A stretch of 22,219 nucleotides of DNA, from the NCBI GenBank assembly GCA_038496445.1, contig JALMLS010000025.1:1-22219 (forward strand), written 5' to 3'. The number at the start of each line of letters is the position of its first letter. The first letter of the stretch is position 1. Source of the DNA: Trichosphaerium sp. ATCC 40318 (lineage: Eukaryota > Discosea > Flabellinia > Trichosidae). Both the position numbers and the translations under genes were made by a program. A model generated the notes under the pieces. The model searched no databases. It saw only the letters and a program-made list of their open reading frames with translations, and had not been told where the DNA came from. This document shows positions 9,340 to 18,857 of the stretch, in pieces.

Positions 9340-12300
9340 ATGTCTAGTTATTTAGATAACTCCTCCTCAGACTCCAACCCTCACTCCTTCTCCGCCTCCT
9401 CTCACGACTCCTCAAACTCCTCTCACCCAATAGAAACGTCAGACTTCAGTACAGACAAAGAACATAGGCTCACAGTTGTCTCCGTAAACTTATCTCAAGC
9501 TGGAATACAGGGTAAGTACCGTGAAATTACACAGTTTCTTGAAGAATACGAACCAGATGTCCTCATGTTGCAAGAGTGCCATTGCACTAGCGAAGATTTT
9601 AAGTACCTCCTTCCTGAATTCCATAAAGACGCGCCCAACTATACACTTTATGATAACCTAGTTAGTAGAGCAACAGCCAAACGTATCAACACTAAACATA
9701 GGGAAATGGCTTTTGCGAAACGACATAAAATAGAGATGTCAGCGATACAGGATAAACTTCTCTCCATGTCCAAAGAAGACTTCACGAAAGAGTACGAATA
9801 TCTCAGCAGCAGCGGTCGCCCCCAAGGAGGTGTAGTCACTATTGTCAGTAAGACGCTTGCCTTCGGCAGCGTCAAGATCCCCTCCAAAGATAAGGTTTTC
9901 CTCCCTGTGATTATTAACAGTAGAGGGTCCAATGAACAGAGAACAATGATAGTTAACGTTTATATAGATTCTTATACAGATAAGGCGAAAAAAGAACAAA
10001 TCAAGAGGCTTGGAGTGCTCATTCCTCAGTGGTGCAGTGAAAATGATGTCTGTAGCAACCGTGTCATTGTCGGTGGCGACTGGAATATCCCCTTGTCGCA
10101 CAAAGATGTCAAGTCCAAGAGTAACAGAGCCACGAGGAACGCTAAACTGGTGTGGGAGTTAATCAACGAGCTAGACCTGTGGGAACCTTTCAAGAGGTTT
10201 AACAAAGACGTACCTGAATATTCGTACAATAACAAATCTCGCATAGATTATTTTCTTGTGTCGAATGATTATCCCTTTGAATCTATTTCATCTACTATCC
10301 TAGATGATGATGATATTATAATGTCTGATCACCATCCGATAGGACTTTTTATGCAGACTAAAGTCTGCAGGTGTATAATTGAACCAAGGATCAAGCCAAC
10401 CTTTAAACGCATCCAAGAGCGGAATATCACCACTGCCGATCTGAAAGCGAAATTGGAATGGTCTAAAATAAAAAGTAAGTTTAAAAAGTCCACGCTCGAT
10501 AGCTACGACAAAGCAGTTGCGGAAGAAGATCCCTTAGTGGCGCTAGACTTCTGGACTAAGTTTGTTGATGGATTAAACGAAGACTTGTACGAATACTTAG
10601 GAGACGCGTTGGGAACTCAAGAAATGAACTGTCGTACACTCCAGTCGTTTATTGATAAGTCACCAGCCTTGAACCGTATGAAAGCTAACTCTAGATATGC
10701 AATAGCTTTACGTATTCGTATTACACGTAAAAACCGTAACCGTACAGGAGACACGTTTCGTGAAATACGTAGGCTTGGCAACTCACTCAACATTGACGAA
10801 TGGAATGATGAAGTAATCAATAATGTAGAACAGGGCGTGATTGCAATAGCGTCTATCCTTCGCAGTCTCTCCTATCAAAAACGAGATGTCAGGCGTAAAA
10901 TTAAGACTAAATATGTTAGGAAGTGTGCCAGTAGATGCATGGACATGAGAGGCAGGCCTCTCTTTGCTCGAATGCGTAAACTTCGCAGTGAACAGTCAGG
11001 ACAAGCATATTTTCCGGACTATCTCACTCCTAACACGGACTATTGGGAAGGAGATGAGAAAGTTACCAATGCTGAACAAGATCACCTAGTGTCCAACAAC
11101 GAAATTGCAGATGAGTTTGAACGCAAATGGGGAGGGCTGTTCTGTTCTGGACACAGAGTCAAGAACCCCAACAGTGACGACCTTCCCTTCAAGGTAGAAC
11201 TCCCTACACCACCTGAGGATATGGTTGAGACAGATTGCAGTTTCCCTATTAACCGCAAAACGTTTCGAGATGCAGCGGAACAAATCGCCTCATACAAAGC
11301 GCCTGGAGAATCAGGGATTGGTCCTAGAATATTCAAATGTATTCCGTACCAACTGGTAGACAAGTTGGTGGTGCTGTTCAACTTTGCCTATAACAACTCG
11401 ATCATGCCACGAGCATGGTGTAAAAGCTTGGTGGTTATGCTGCCTAAAAGCAGCAAAAAGGACGTTTTTGCTTTTAGACCTATTGCGTTGCTAGATTCTG
11501 AGTATAAGATCTACTCTAGAATACTGACTAACGACCTGAATAGACACGTCATAGAAAACAACCTGATGTCCAAACTTCAATTCGGGTTTGTTCGTGATAG
11601 GTCTATATATATGGCCCATAAACTGTTCTTTAGCGCCCTGAACGATGCCAACGCATATGACTTGGACTTGCTTGCCTTGTTTATTGATCTCCGTAAGGCA
11701 TACGACTCCATACCACATTGGGCAATACGCGCCATACTGGAGTTCCACAGAGTCCCAACACACCTTATTAATGGTATAATGGGGATATATAGCGGCCTAC
11801 GAGCTACGATAAAGATTCCGGTTGGAGATGTTGACATAAATGTCAACAGAGGCACGCGTCAAGGTGATATTATCTCCCCGACTATCTGGGACCTTTTTAT
11901 TAACCTGATCCTGCTTAAAATCGAACAGAAAGGCTATGGGTATATCATGAAGACCAATAACAAAAAAGTACCTGCATCAGGATACGCGGACGATATAGTC
12001 CTATTAGCAAAGTCAATCTTAGACATGAAAAATATGTATAGGGTAATCACCAAGTTCTGTAGCCATTTCCTGGTCAACGTTAATCCTAGCAAGTGTGCAA
12101 TCACGATAAGAAGGTCGGTTAAACGTACACCTAATGACTTGTCCTTCCTTAAATGGAGGGGAAAACCGATCGTAGAACTACAGCCTAACCAATGCTACAA
12201 GTACCTAGGTATACATACGTGTCTAGATATGAATTTTAGCACGCACTATGCGAAACTGGACAAGGCGTTCCGCTCGCAAATGGGTATCATTAAGTCCAAG

Positions 12301-14304
12301 ATGTTCACTACAAGACAACGAGTTATACTTGTTAACCAAGCAGTAATGGCAAAAATTAGTTTCACAATGGGATCAGTGATTATTCCGGAGGGATGGAGAA
12401 ACAAATGGAACAAGCTAGCATGTACGACCATATTTTACAGTGCTAAAGTCAACGTCCGATCATACGAATGCAGAGTACAGTCCAGGCTAGCTGGACTGGG
12501 ACTCCGCGACCTCCATGATATACAGCGCATGATGTATATTAAAACTGCACTTAAAGACGTGCTTAACACCGAAGAAATCATGCCTAAACTCACTATCCTT
12601 GCAAACAAGGAGAAAGAGTGTATTGAAGAACTTCTCTTAGATTCAGTGTGGGAGGTCAAGTTTAACGATGGTCCACGTGCTCAACCCAAGATAGCTAAGT
12701 ATACCAAACAAGCGTTTGAAAGCTTTGTCTTTTCTGTGGTTGAAGATGGTTTAAAAAAGTTTGTCATAGGTACAGATGGCAGCGTCATTAACAATAAAAT
12801 CGCGTCTTCGGCTGTGGCTTTTGCATACGACAAAAGGACGTGCTCCAAGTCTGCCACCTTGTTCCACGATGACTCCACAGGAGCTGAGCTTGAAGCTATT
12901 GAGCTGGCGCTCAAAGCTTCCCCAGACGACTCGAACGTAATTAACATCACCGACTCCCTGGGTGCTAAGCAGTTAGTGGACAATTATGAAAAGATGACGA
13001 AAGTGGAGAAATTTAAATGTAAATATAACCACACTTTGGTTAGAATCATTGACTGCCTCAAACAACGACGTGATGCTGGATCGCTTACTGAACTCATTTT
13101 CTACCCTAGTCATGCCAACACATGTGCAGCAAAGGCCGCTAAAGCCAAGAAGATTAGAGAAAAGCTGTCCAAACGTTTCAGAAGCGAGGAAATAGACCAG
13201 TTTCAGCGCCTTAATGAAATGGCAGATTGGGCGGCTGGCGCCGCCGAGCTTGATACTCAGGGTAAGTCACTCATGAATACTATAGCCATACCTGTAGGTG
13301 CGCCGGATTGGCGGATGGAGAACAAACGCAACGGTAATAAACTCTTCCACGACCCGTGGTTGGAGTTCAGGAATGAAGGCGAGTTCAATAAACTCCGAGA
13401 AATGGAAATGGTGTCAATAGCCAATGGTAGATCTAGGGAAGGTATCATGTATAAAGCGTCGTACTTCCCCGAGAGTACGCTCACGCAGGCTGCTATTAAA
13501 GTTTTTGTTTTTCGGGTACGGAACAATGCGCTTAGTCTTAATAAGCAGTGTCACAACCCTGCCAACGTTATCCAACGTGAGTCCTTGTGGACCAAACGTA
13601 ACCGCATCATGTATCCTACAAATAGATGTGGAGCCTGTGAAGAGACAGGTATAGAAGTAATCGAAGACTACTTCCACCTGGCCCACTGTCCCAACTGTTC
13701 CTTTAATTTTGAAGAATTGTTTGTTACCCATATTGCCCGTATCCTTGTACATTTACTTACTTGCAAGGTGGCTAAAGGGTCGTGGGACGAATCAGATGCT
13801 AATAGAGCTATTGTATGTGCACATGCAACAGACAATGCATTTGTACTCCCGGACATGGTAGAGACTTGGCGTGTAACAAATGAAATGCGGGAGGTGGCTT
13901 TACTTGGTACAGGGGAGATCCTGTCAAGAGAACTTAGAGCAAAGGTAGAAGATAGCATACACATGAACATGTCAGTGGTTCAACGCGCAAAAGAGGTGGC
14001 AGAATTCTGGGGTGTTGCACAGGGACGCAGAGATAACTTTTCATATCGTACATCGCAAGGATGGGTTATGAAAGGAATGGCGGGGCGTATAGCCGCTACA
14101 CTTGGATTGGAAGATGCAAAAGCAATGGAGGCCACGTGTATGATTAACGTGGCATATATGACACTTATGTACCGCAAATATCGGGCGCGATGTAAGACGG
14201 AAGCTAAAATCCGACGAGATCGTGGTAGAGTGGTTGGTAAGTGCTCTTGGAAACCCACGAAACGTCAGATTAGAGCGGAAACAGAAACAGTAGAGGAGGG
14301 ATAA
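9340..14304 (+). CDS. Retrotransposon ORF2 polyprotein: AP endonuclease, reverse transcriptase, RNase H, CCHC
   Basis: ORF2 encodes 1654 residues that nick the target and copy the RNA at the nick. A serine-rich start (1-35) precedes the endonuclease: LQECH (78-82), VGGDWN (244-249), SRIDYFLVS (300-308) and SDHHPIG (329-335), all key residues present. A spacer of about 350 residues leads to the reverse transcriptase: AFRPIALLD (711-719), LFIDLRKAYDS (780-790), GTRQGDIISP (838-847) and the catalytic YADD (882-885; nucleotides 11983-11994). RNase H follows with TDGS (Asp1146), the Glu of GAELEAIE (1183 or 1185), TDS (Asp1205) and the final Asp of EMADWAAG (1296). A CCHC motif is formed by C1430, C1433, H1446 and C1450. 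About 200 further residues form a basic C-terminal extension I do not recognise. The ATG lies 26 bases after the ORF1 stop in another frame, suggesting reinitiation. No stop or frameshift disrupts it. Confidence 0.97.
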   Translation: MSSYLDNSSSDSNPHSFSASSHDSSNSSHPIETSDFSTDKEHRLTVVSVNLSQAGIQGKYREITQFLEEYEPDVLMLQECHCTSEDFKYLLPEFHKDAPNYTLYDNLVSRATAKRINTKHREMAFAKRHKIEMSAIQDKLLSMSKEDFTKEYEYLSSSGRPQGGVVTIVSKTLAFGSVKIPSKDKVFLPVIINSRGSNEQRTMIVNVYIDSYTDKAKKEQIKRLGVLIPQWCSENDVCSNRVIVGGDWNIPLSHKDVKSKSNRATRNAKLVWELINELDLWEPFKRFNKDVPEYSYNNKSRIDYFLVSNDYPFESISSTILDDDDIIMSDHHPIGLFMQTKVCRCIIEPRIKPTFKRIQERNITTADLKAKLEWSKIKSKFKKSTLDSYDKAVAEEDPLVALDFWTKFVDGLNEDLYEYLGDALGTQEMNCRTLQSFIDKSPALNRMKANSRYAIALRIRITRKNRNRTGDTFREIRRLGNSLNIDEWNDEVINNVEQGVIAIASILRSLSYQKRDVRRKIKTKYVRKCASRCMDMRGRPLFARMRKLRSEQSGQAYFPDYLTPNTDYWEGDEKVTNAEQDHLVSNNEIADEFERKWGGLFCSGHRVKNPNSDDLPFKVELPTPPEDMVETDCSFPINRKTFRDAAEQIASYKAPGESGIGPRIFKCIPYQLVDKLVVLFNFAYNNSIMPRAWCKSLVVMLPKSSKKDVFAFRPIALLDSEYKIYSRILTNDLNRHVIENNLMSKLQFGFVRDRSIYMAHKLFFSALNDANAYDLDLLALFIDLRKAYDSIPHWAIRAILEFHRVPTHLINGIMGIYSGLRATIKIPVGDVDINVNRGTRQGDIISPTIWDLFINLILLKIEQKGYGYIMKTNNKKVPASGYADDIVLLAKSILDMKNMYRVITKFCSHFLVNVNPSKCAITIRRSVKRTPNDLSFLKWRGKPIVELQPNQCYKYLGIHTCLDMNFSTHYAKLDKAFRSQMGIIKSKMFTTRQRVILVNQAVMAKISFTMGSVIIPEGWRNKWNKLACTTIFYSAKVNVRSYECRVQSRLAGLGLRDLHDIQRMMYIKTALKDVLNTEEIMPKLTILANKEKECIEELLLDSVWEVKFNDGPRAQPKIAKYTKQAFESFVFSVVEDGLKKFVIGTDGSVINNKIASSAVAFAYDKRTCSKSATLFHDDSTGAELEAIELALKASPDDSNVINITDSLGAKQLVDNYEKMTKVEKFKCKYNHTLVRIIDCLKQRRDAGSLTELIFYPSHANTCAAKAAKAKKIREKLSKRFRSEEIDQFQRLNEMADWAAGAAELDTQGKSLMNTIAIPVGAPDWRMENKRNGNKLFHDPWLEFRNEGEFNKLREMEMVSIANGRSREGIMYKASYFPESTLTQAAIKVFVFRVRNNALSLNKQCHNPANVIQRESLWTKRNRIMYPTNRCGACEETGIEVIEDYFHLAHCPNCSFNFEELFVTHIARILVHLLTCKVAKGSWDESDANRAIVCAHATDNAFVLPDMVETWRVTNEMREVALLGTGEILSRELRAKVEDSIHMNMSVVQRAKEVAEFWGVAQGRRDNFSYRTSQGWVMKGMAGRIAATLGLEDAKAMEATCMINVAYMTLMYRKYRARCKTEAKIRRDRGRVVGKCSWKPTKRQIRAETETVEEG

Positions 14305-14542
14305 GATGGATTTGGATATGTAACGCGGTGGAGAGTGGCGGAACTATGAATGTGGAGACGGTCGGTGGCAGGTTTTTACGCCCAGGTGGGGCTTTTCCTG
14401 CAGGATAGAGGGTTTTTTTTACGAATGTTTTCCCTCATTATTTCTTTTTTTTTTACACTACATGTAGGCCTAGCGGCCGTGTCGGGTGGTTGGCGACTAT
14501 ACTAAAGCGGCCTAATTAGCGCCCAGTAAAGTCAACGCCAGA
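14305..14542 (+). other. 3' UTR of the retrotransposon
   Basis: This non-coding 238-bp segment follows the ORF2 stop. It holds two T runs (around 14413-14420 and 14442-14453). TAGGCC at 14465-14470 could pair with GGCCTA at 14509-14514 to close a 38-base loop. The 3' UTR RNA of non-LTR elements is often recognised by their reverse transcriptase, so a structured element here would fit, but the stem is only six base pairs and unproven. Confidence 0.6.
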
Positions 14543-14576
14543 CAATAAACAATAAACAAACAAACAAACAAACAAA
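14543..14576 (+). repeat. 3' tail: two CAATAAA units then (CAAA)5
   Basis: Two tandem CAATAAA units (14543-14556) are followed by five CAAA units (14557-14576). Simple repeats other than poly(A) are a known alternative 3' terminus in several non-LTR clades. The AATAAA hexamers inside also look like polyadenylation signals. The last three A bases overlap the right target-site duplication. Confidence 0.9.
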
Positions 14577-14588
14577 GTATAACCGCTT
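14574..14588. repeat. Right target-site duplication of the retrotransposon
   Basis: An exact 15-base copy of the sequence at 7540-7554 lies immediately after the CAAA tail. Beyond it the two flanks diverge at once (CTACATCG here, GGGGGG at the left), which fixes the element borders. Confidence 0.95.
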
Positions 14589-14739
14589 CTACATCGAATA
14601 CTACGCCATTAACTGGCGTGTGGAATACATTTTACGCGTGTTTGTTCTCTTTCGCTATCAACGGAAGTTTATAGTGGCTATTACATCACACATGGCGTAA
14701 TTAGCGCGAGAACACGCTGACATACAAAGTTTAGCCAAC
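14589..14739 (+). promoter_or_regulatory. Remaining half of a divergent promoter upstream of the repeat-nuclease gene
   Basis: This 151-bp non-coding stretch lies between the right duplication and the ATG of the nuclease gene. Before the insertion it was joined to the 20 bp now left upstream of the TruC-like ATG, so it probably held regulatory sequence for both genes. I see no convincing TATA box or named motif. Confidence 0.5.
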
Positions 14740-16738
14740 ATGAACAAAGCAGCCCAATACGCAGCATCACGCGTTAAAAGCGAAGCAAGGTGCGACTAGA
14801 ACTCATACAGCGCTGACAGTTGAAGGTTGCTTTCATGGCAACAGAAGCGCATAGCCACCATCGCACACACGCTAAACGTGCGCACGCTCACTGATTGGTA
14901 TGCGGTGAAGCAAGTAGACATAGAAGAGGCAGGAGGGAGCATCATCTTGCGCCAGTAAGTACCAAAGCACGTGCTCAATGAATAATAATTGGATCATCTG
15001 TAGGTTCAAAAACAGTCTGGTACTTCTACTTCAAGCAGCCTATCCCGGCTATGACTGGGTAGAAAATAGGTTTATGTAAGCGTAAGACACGTGTTGTAGC
15101 TGTAACTGACAGACGTGAAAGGGCTCCTATGGGGCACTGGCATCTACTGGAACACCAACACACCAGATTTCAAAAAATAGGAGAATCTCTGTCAGTTGCT
15201 ACGTTGGATGATTGGTACGATATCACTTGGGAGGACGCACATGCGAAAGGAGGGGGCAGTGTGTTGATGAATCAGTGCGTAAAAAAACTAGAGCGTAGAG
15301 TCCCACTAACATATTCGGACAAAAGGTACAAAGGCTCAATATCTTCAGCACTCATGACTATATTTCCACACTACAATTGGCGACCGTGGCACTTCAAGTA
15401 GGTAATAAAGGCTTGCCAGTGAGCTAACTGTATGCTCAGAAATGCACCTCATGGCTTTTGGAGTTCTATTACTAATCAACGCGAAAAGTTTGACGAAATA
15501 GGTAATGACCTTGATATAAAGCTCATGTCGGATTGGGCCAAACACTCCACTAAGACGATATGTGACCTCAGTGGAGGAATAACGCACAGGTACATAGCAC
15601 ATTATGTCCGCTTGTCAATGACAGGGTAGTAGGTATGGCCACTCTCTATTGAACACGTTGCGTGCTATATATCCAGAACAATCATGGGCGCCACACATGT
15701 TTAAAGTGGAGTACGTAGTTCTCGCACGTGAAACACTTACTTTGTCCAAGCCGCCAAGGTGCCTTAACGCCACAACATTTTTGGGATAACAAAGAGAATG
15801 TCTTGACATACTTGAAACGTCTAGAGATCCAGTTCAATATAACTGAGCCGACATCATGGCAAGAACCACTCACATCAAATGTTAATGCTAATTTTTGTGT
15901 CTAGGTACCGTATATCGCAGAAACAACTATCTGATACTACTGGCCCTGGTTTTATTCGGTATTTTCTGTCTTCTTTGTCCGTTCTGTATCCTAATGTGGC
16001 GTGGAAGCTCCCTAATTTCAATTCTCTGTTTAAGAGATCAGCGCAGAGGTACCAACTGCCCAATCTTAGACTATATTAAACATACTCAAGGCTATTGTCA
16101 ACGCTGGTTAATGAACTCTTTAAAGGTGCAACAGTATATGAGGAGTATACTGTTGGGATACGAGACTCCAACGGAGCACCTGTTGTGATAGACATGTATG
16201 TGCCAGAACACAACATTGCCATAGAGTACCAAGGTATAGTGGAAGGGAACCACCAGGCATTAGGATAACATCTGTAGGCGAGCAACATTACCATGATGTG
16301 TTACCACATGCGTCCCCCAGTGCTGCACATAAGCTCCGTGATGAGGAAAAGTTTGCACTTTGTAAACAGTTCGGTATAACATTGATCACAGTTCCGTACT
16401 GGTACGTCTTGTTTTTTATGTTGTTTTTTTGACACTTGTTTAGGTTTGATGGCACAGCAACGACCCTCGTCAATATTATTAACCGAAGTACCAACAATCA
16501 GGCTGTAAACACACCACACTACCTCGCAGAAGCTAAAGGAAGGCAACAAGGTATGATGATGGCCTCAAACAATTGCACAATGTTGCATGTAACATAGATA
16601 AAAACTATTTGATAAAATACAATTTTTTTTTACTGTTGGTTGTCCACAGCAACATACAGGATTGCTCAATTTATTTTGGTGGCCTTTGATCTGAGCTCTG
16701 CCAAAAATCCGCCACCTCCCTTGATTATTGTGGACTAG
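14740..16738 (+). CDS. Four-repeat protein with C-terminal Vsr/DUF559-like PD-(D/E)XK nuclease domain
   Basis: The 12-exon model is 14740-14789, 14826-14954, 15004-15069, 15122-15397, 15440-15589, 15633-15710, 15751-15880, 15921-16048, 16091-16233, 16278-16401, 16444-16550 and 16650-16738. It keeps frame and gives 489 residues. Four diverged repeats (about 17-84, 85-174, 175-257, 258-334) share a Trp-containing start (GHWHLL, HGFWSS, QHFWDN), a central DWY or DW, a GG, a helix ending in YP or FP, then W and a closing aromatic, as in IFPHYNWRPWHFK. The C-terminal domain has E344, IDMYVPEHNIAIEYQGEQHY with D370 and E381-x-Q383, then LCKQFGITLITVPYW, as in the Vsr/DUF559 nuclease fold. IEYQGEQHY is contiguous only after intron removal. 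Similar repeat-plus-nuclease proteins occur in algae, oomycete-like protists and some fungi, to my recollection, without known function. DNA binding by the repeats and nicking or cleavage are inferences. The last exon is the least certain. Confidence 0.85.
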
Positions 16739-16756
16739 TGAAGTAATGATAAGCGT

Positions 16757-18578
16757 TCAAGTTGTCATAATGTTGTGTGTGCTTAAAAAGTGTACCTTTG
16801 GACGACTCCATTTCCTTTTAGGAGGTTTGTGCACCTTGATTGGGTTCTCACCCTTTTCTATGTTCTTAATTTTGTTGTCCAGCGACTGTACAAATGCCAC
16901 TTGGATCTTTTGGTCGACCCTAAATTTGGGCATGTTGTGGCGTATCGCACGAAGCTCGTTCTCCGTCAGATTTACGAGCGAGTACCTAAAAGCAAGCGTC
17001 AACGTGGTGACACAATACAAAGGACAGAGGACATACGCTTTAAAGTTTGACTCGTGGCGCCTTATGATGGCGTCTTTTTTCAACAAAACCAACAGCATCT
17101 CTGGCTGCCTGGACATTCTTGCCTTGAAAGCAATTGGATTAGCACGGGCATTGGAGTGCAACTTGGTGACCACATCAACAAATGCCTTTCTAACCAACTG
17201 GTCAGCTGTTGAGCCCCTATAGGGTTGAGTGAATACGCACGCATTTAATGGCTGCTGTTTGTCCAACCAATCTTGTTTAATCTTGCGCTGTTCTTTCATA
17301 AACTCAGGTGACGTTTCCAGCTCCTTCATTACGCCTTCCAGCTGACACTGTGTTAGAGGGGAACGTTTGAAAGCAGAAAAACAAATTCGAGCGTTTGATT
17401 CATTGATTCATTCATACCTTTATATTTGCTTGACTCTTTTTCTTCTCTGACGCTCCTGGGTCATTGAGTATACCTTGCAAGTCGTTCAGGTCTTTTTTAA
17501 TCTCTTTCAAACCTCTGTTGTAAATTGTAAGTTTCGTGTACTGGCGAAACAGCAATAGTAACAGTAATAATAATCACTTTCTCCTCTACAAAAAAAACCC
17601 CCAAGGCAGTTCGTACCTAACAGCTGGACCTGCTCTTGCAGCTGATGCTTGTGCTATGAGTGCCTCCAGATTGTCAAGTTTTTTTAGCTTCTCATTGAGC
17701 TCTTCCATGTCCAGCCTTTTCATCATGCGCCTAAACCGTTCCTCCATCGCTCGTTCTTTGTCCACCATTTGTTCTTCACGCTGTTGTAGATTTACTTCCA
17801 TCTCTTGTAACCGGCGTTCAAAGTTCACCAAATCATCGTTGGGCGTCGTACGTTGTGCCAGTGCCTCAACTAGCCTCTCTTCTAATTCTTGTAGCCTTCG
17901 TTCACTACTGGCAAAGTCTATGGACCTGGATGTGTCCGATTCCACCTCTCCCACACGTTTTTCGAGGCCTTTTACACGCTGTATTATTCGCGTGACTTCA
18001 TTGGGTGACACAGCCGTAGCTTCCATGCCAATTAGACCAGCTTCCACGTTTTGTAAGCGACGCTCAAAGTTTACCATCTCAGCCGACGGTGTATCAGGTC
18101 CACGTGCACTGCTTGGACCACGGTAGCTTTGGACTTTGTTCATTCGTGCTATAGGTGGCACTTCTGCCGTTGCACCATTTTGATGTACCTCTAAAACAAT
18201 CCAATTACTCTACCGTCGAGGTGTCATCCCACTCCAAAAAAGAACAATTGTTTTTTACAATCAATGTATAAGCGTCGAACGTACCCGATGTATCAGGCGG
18301 GTTATAATGATCGCTTGGTTTGGAAGCCTTATTAACTGATTGCTCATCGGCGAGCGCTAGTAATTCGTCGAGTTGTGCAACTGCGCTGTCAGTTCTACGC
18401 GCGTTGAGGTTTACAAACACCAACTGTACAAAAACAAGCAAAAAAGAGAGTTTTTGGCTGTGTACCGTGCAATAAGGCGGTGGTCTTCCACTGGCACATC
18501 TGTCTCAGCGCCTGCCATGGCCATTAGTTCATCTAATTGGCCGAAAACCGATTCATAATGCTCCAATTCCGCTTCCAT
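16757..18578 (-). CDS. Coiled-coil protein of unknown function, five exons
   Basis: I do not recognise this family. Exons 18466-18578, 18285-18394, 17617-18190, 17418-17514 and 16757-17347 join in frame to give 494 residues. The N-terminal part has two similar short helices, QLDELMAMA and QLDELLALA, about 35 residues apart. The large third exon is heptad-rich and charged, with recurring FERRLQ or SERRLQ blocks such as MVNFERRLQNVEAG, SSERRLQELEERLVEAL and LVNFERRLQEMEVNL; this predicts a long coiled coil. The C-terminal exon (197 codons) looks globular: it includes QPYRGSTADQLVRKAF and KARMSRQPEMLLVLLKKDA, and ends in a basic tail PPKRKWSRPKVHF. No signal peptide or membrane segment is evident. 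The start at ATG 18576-18578 fits, though the frame is open a little further upstream without another ATG. Its stop lies 18 bp from the stop of the convergent nuclease gene, so the 3' ends of the transcripts probably overlap. Confidence 0.85.
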
Positions 18579-18857
18579 AGTTAGATATCTGCTATTTGTG
18601 CTGTTTTCCGCCTCTAGATTGTAAACGTTGTTCACCAAATTGCCAAAATACACTACAGCCTCAACAAAGTATCGCGGTTTGCTGCGTTAAAATAGGAACA
18701 ATTCGATTGTACAAAAATGGATTTGACTTTAAAGCGACCAAGTTATTACCCAATTTTGATACGTTTTTCTCCATTTTATTCGGTTTTTTTGAATTTCGGA
18801 CCTTGTCACAAAATTTACCATGTACATGCGCCCAAACTTAGCCAAACTGACAGCAAC
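18579..18857 (-). other. Intergenic region between the GFA-like stop and the coiled-coil gene start
   Basis: This 279-bp region lies between two genes on the minus strand. It should contain the promoter of the coiled-coil gene and the 3' end of the GFA-like transcript. A plus-strand frame from ATG 18717 runs across it into the GFA-like gene but resembles no family and has no support. I see no RNA gene. Confidence 0.5.

Larger units (their letters stand above)
7555..14576 (+). mobile_element. Full-length non-LTR (LINE-type) retrotransposon with two intact ORFs
   Basis: The element starts with GGGGGG directly after the left duplication. It carries a 178-bp 5' leader, ORF1 (7733-9313), a 26-bp spacer, ORF2 (9340-14304), a 238-bp 3' UTR and a (CAAA)-type tail, then the matching duplication. 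No long terminal repeats are present. The order AP-endonuclease, reverse transcriptase, RNase H in one polyprotein places it in the broad I/R1/LOA/Tad-like part of non-LTR diversity. I cannot name the clade without a phylogeny. Both ORFs are open over their full length, the ends are complete and the duplications are identical, all of which point to a recent and possibly still active copy. The host genes around it are full of introns whereas both its ORFs are uninterrupted. Confidence 0.95.

Noticed and set aside
13414-13752. Minus-strand open frames inside ORF2 (this and many others)
   Set aside because: They overlap a 1654-residue frame with clear catalytic motifs and show no similarity of their own.
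14465-14514. Possible hairpin TAGGCC / GGCCTA in the element 3' UTR
   Set aside because: Only six base pairs around a 38-base loop; kept as a note in the 3' UTR entry but not strong enough for a separate call.
14513-14707. The 10-mer TAATTAGCGC occurs in the retrotransposon 3' UTR (14513-14522) and again in the host flank (14698-14707)
   Set aside because: Ten bases, one copy each, with no extended similarity; chance is a sufficient explanation and the element border is already fixed by the duplication.
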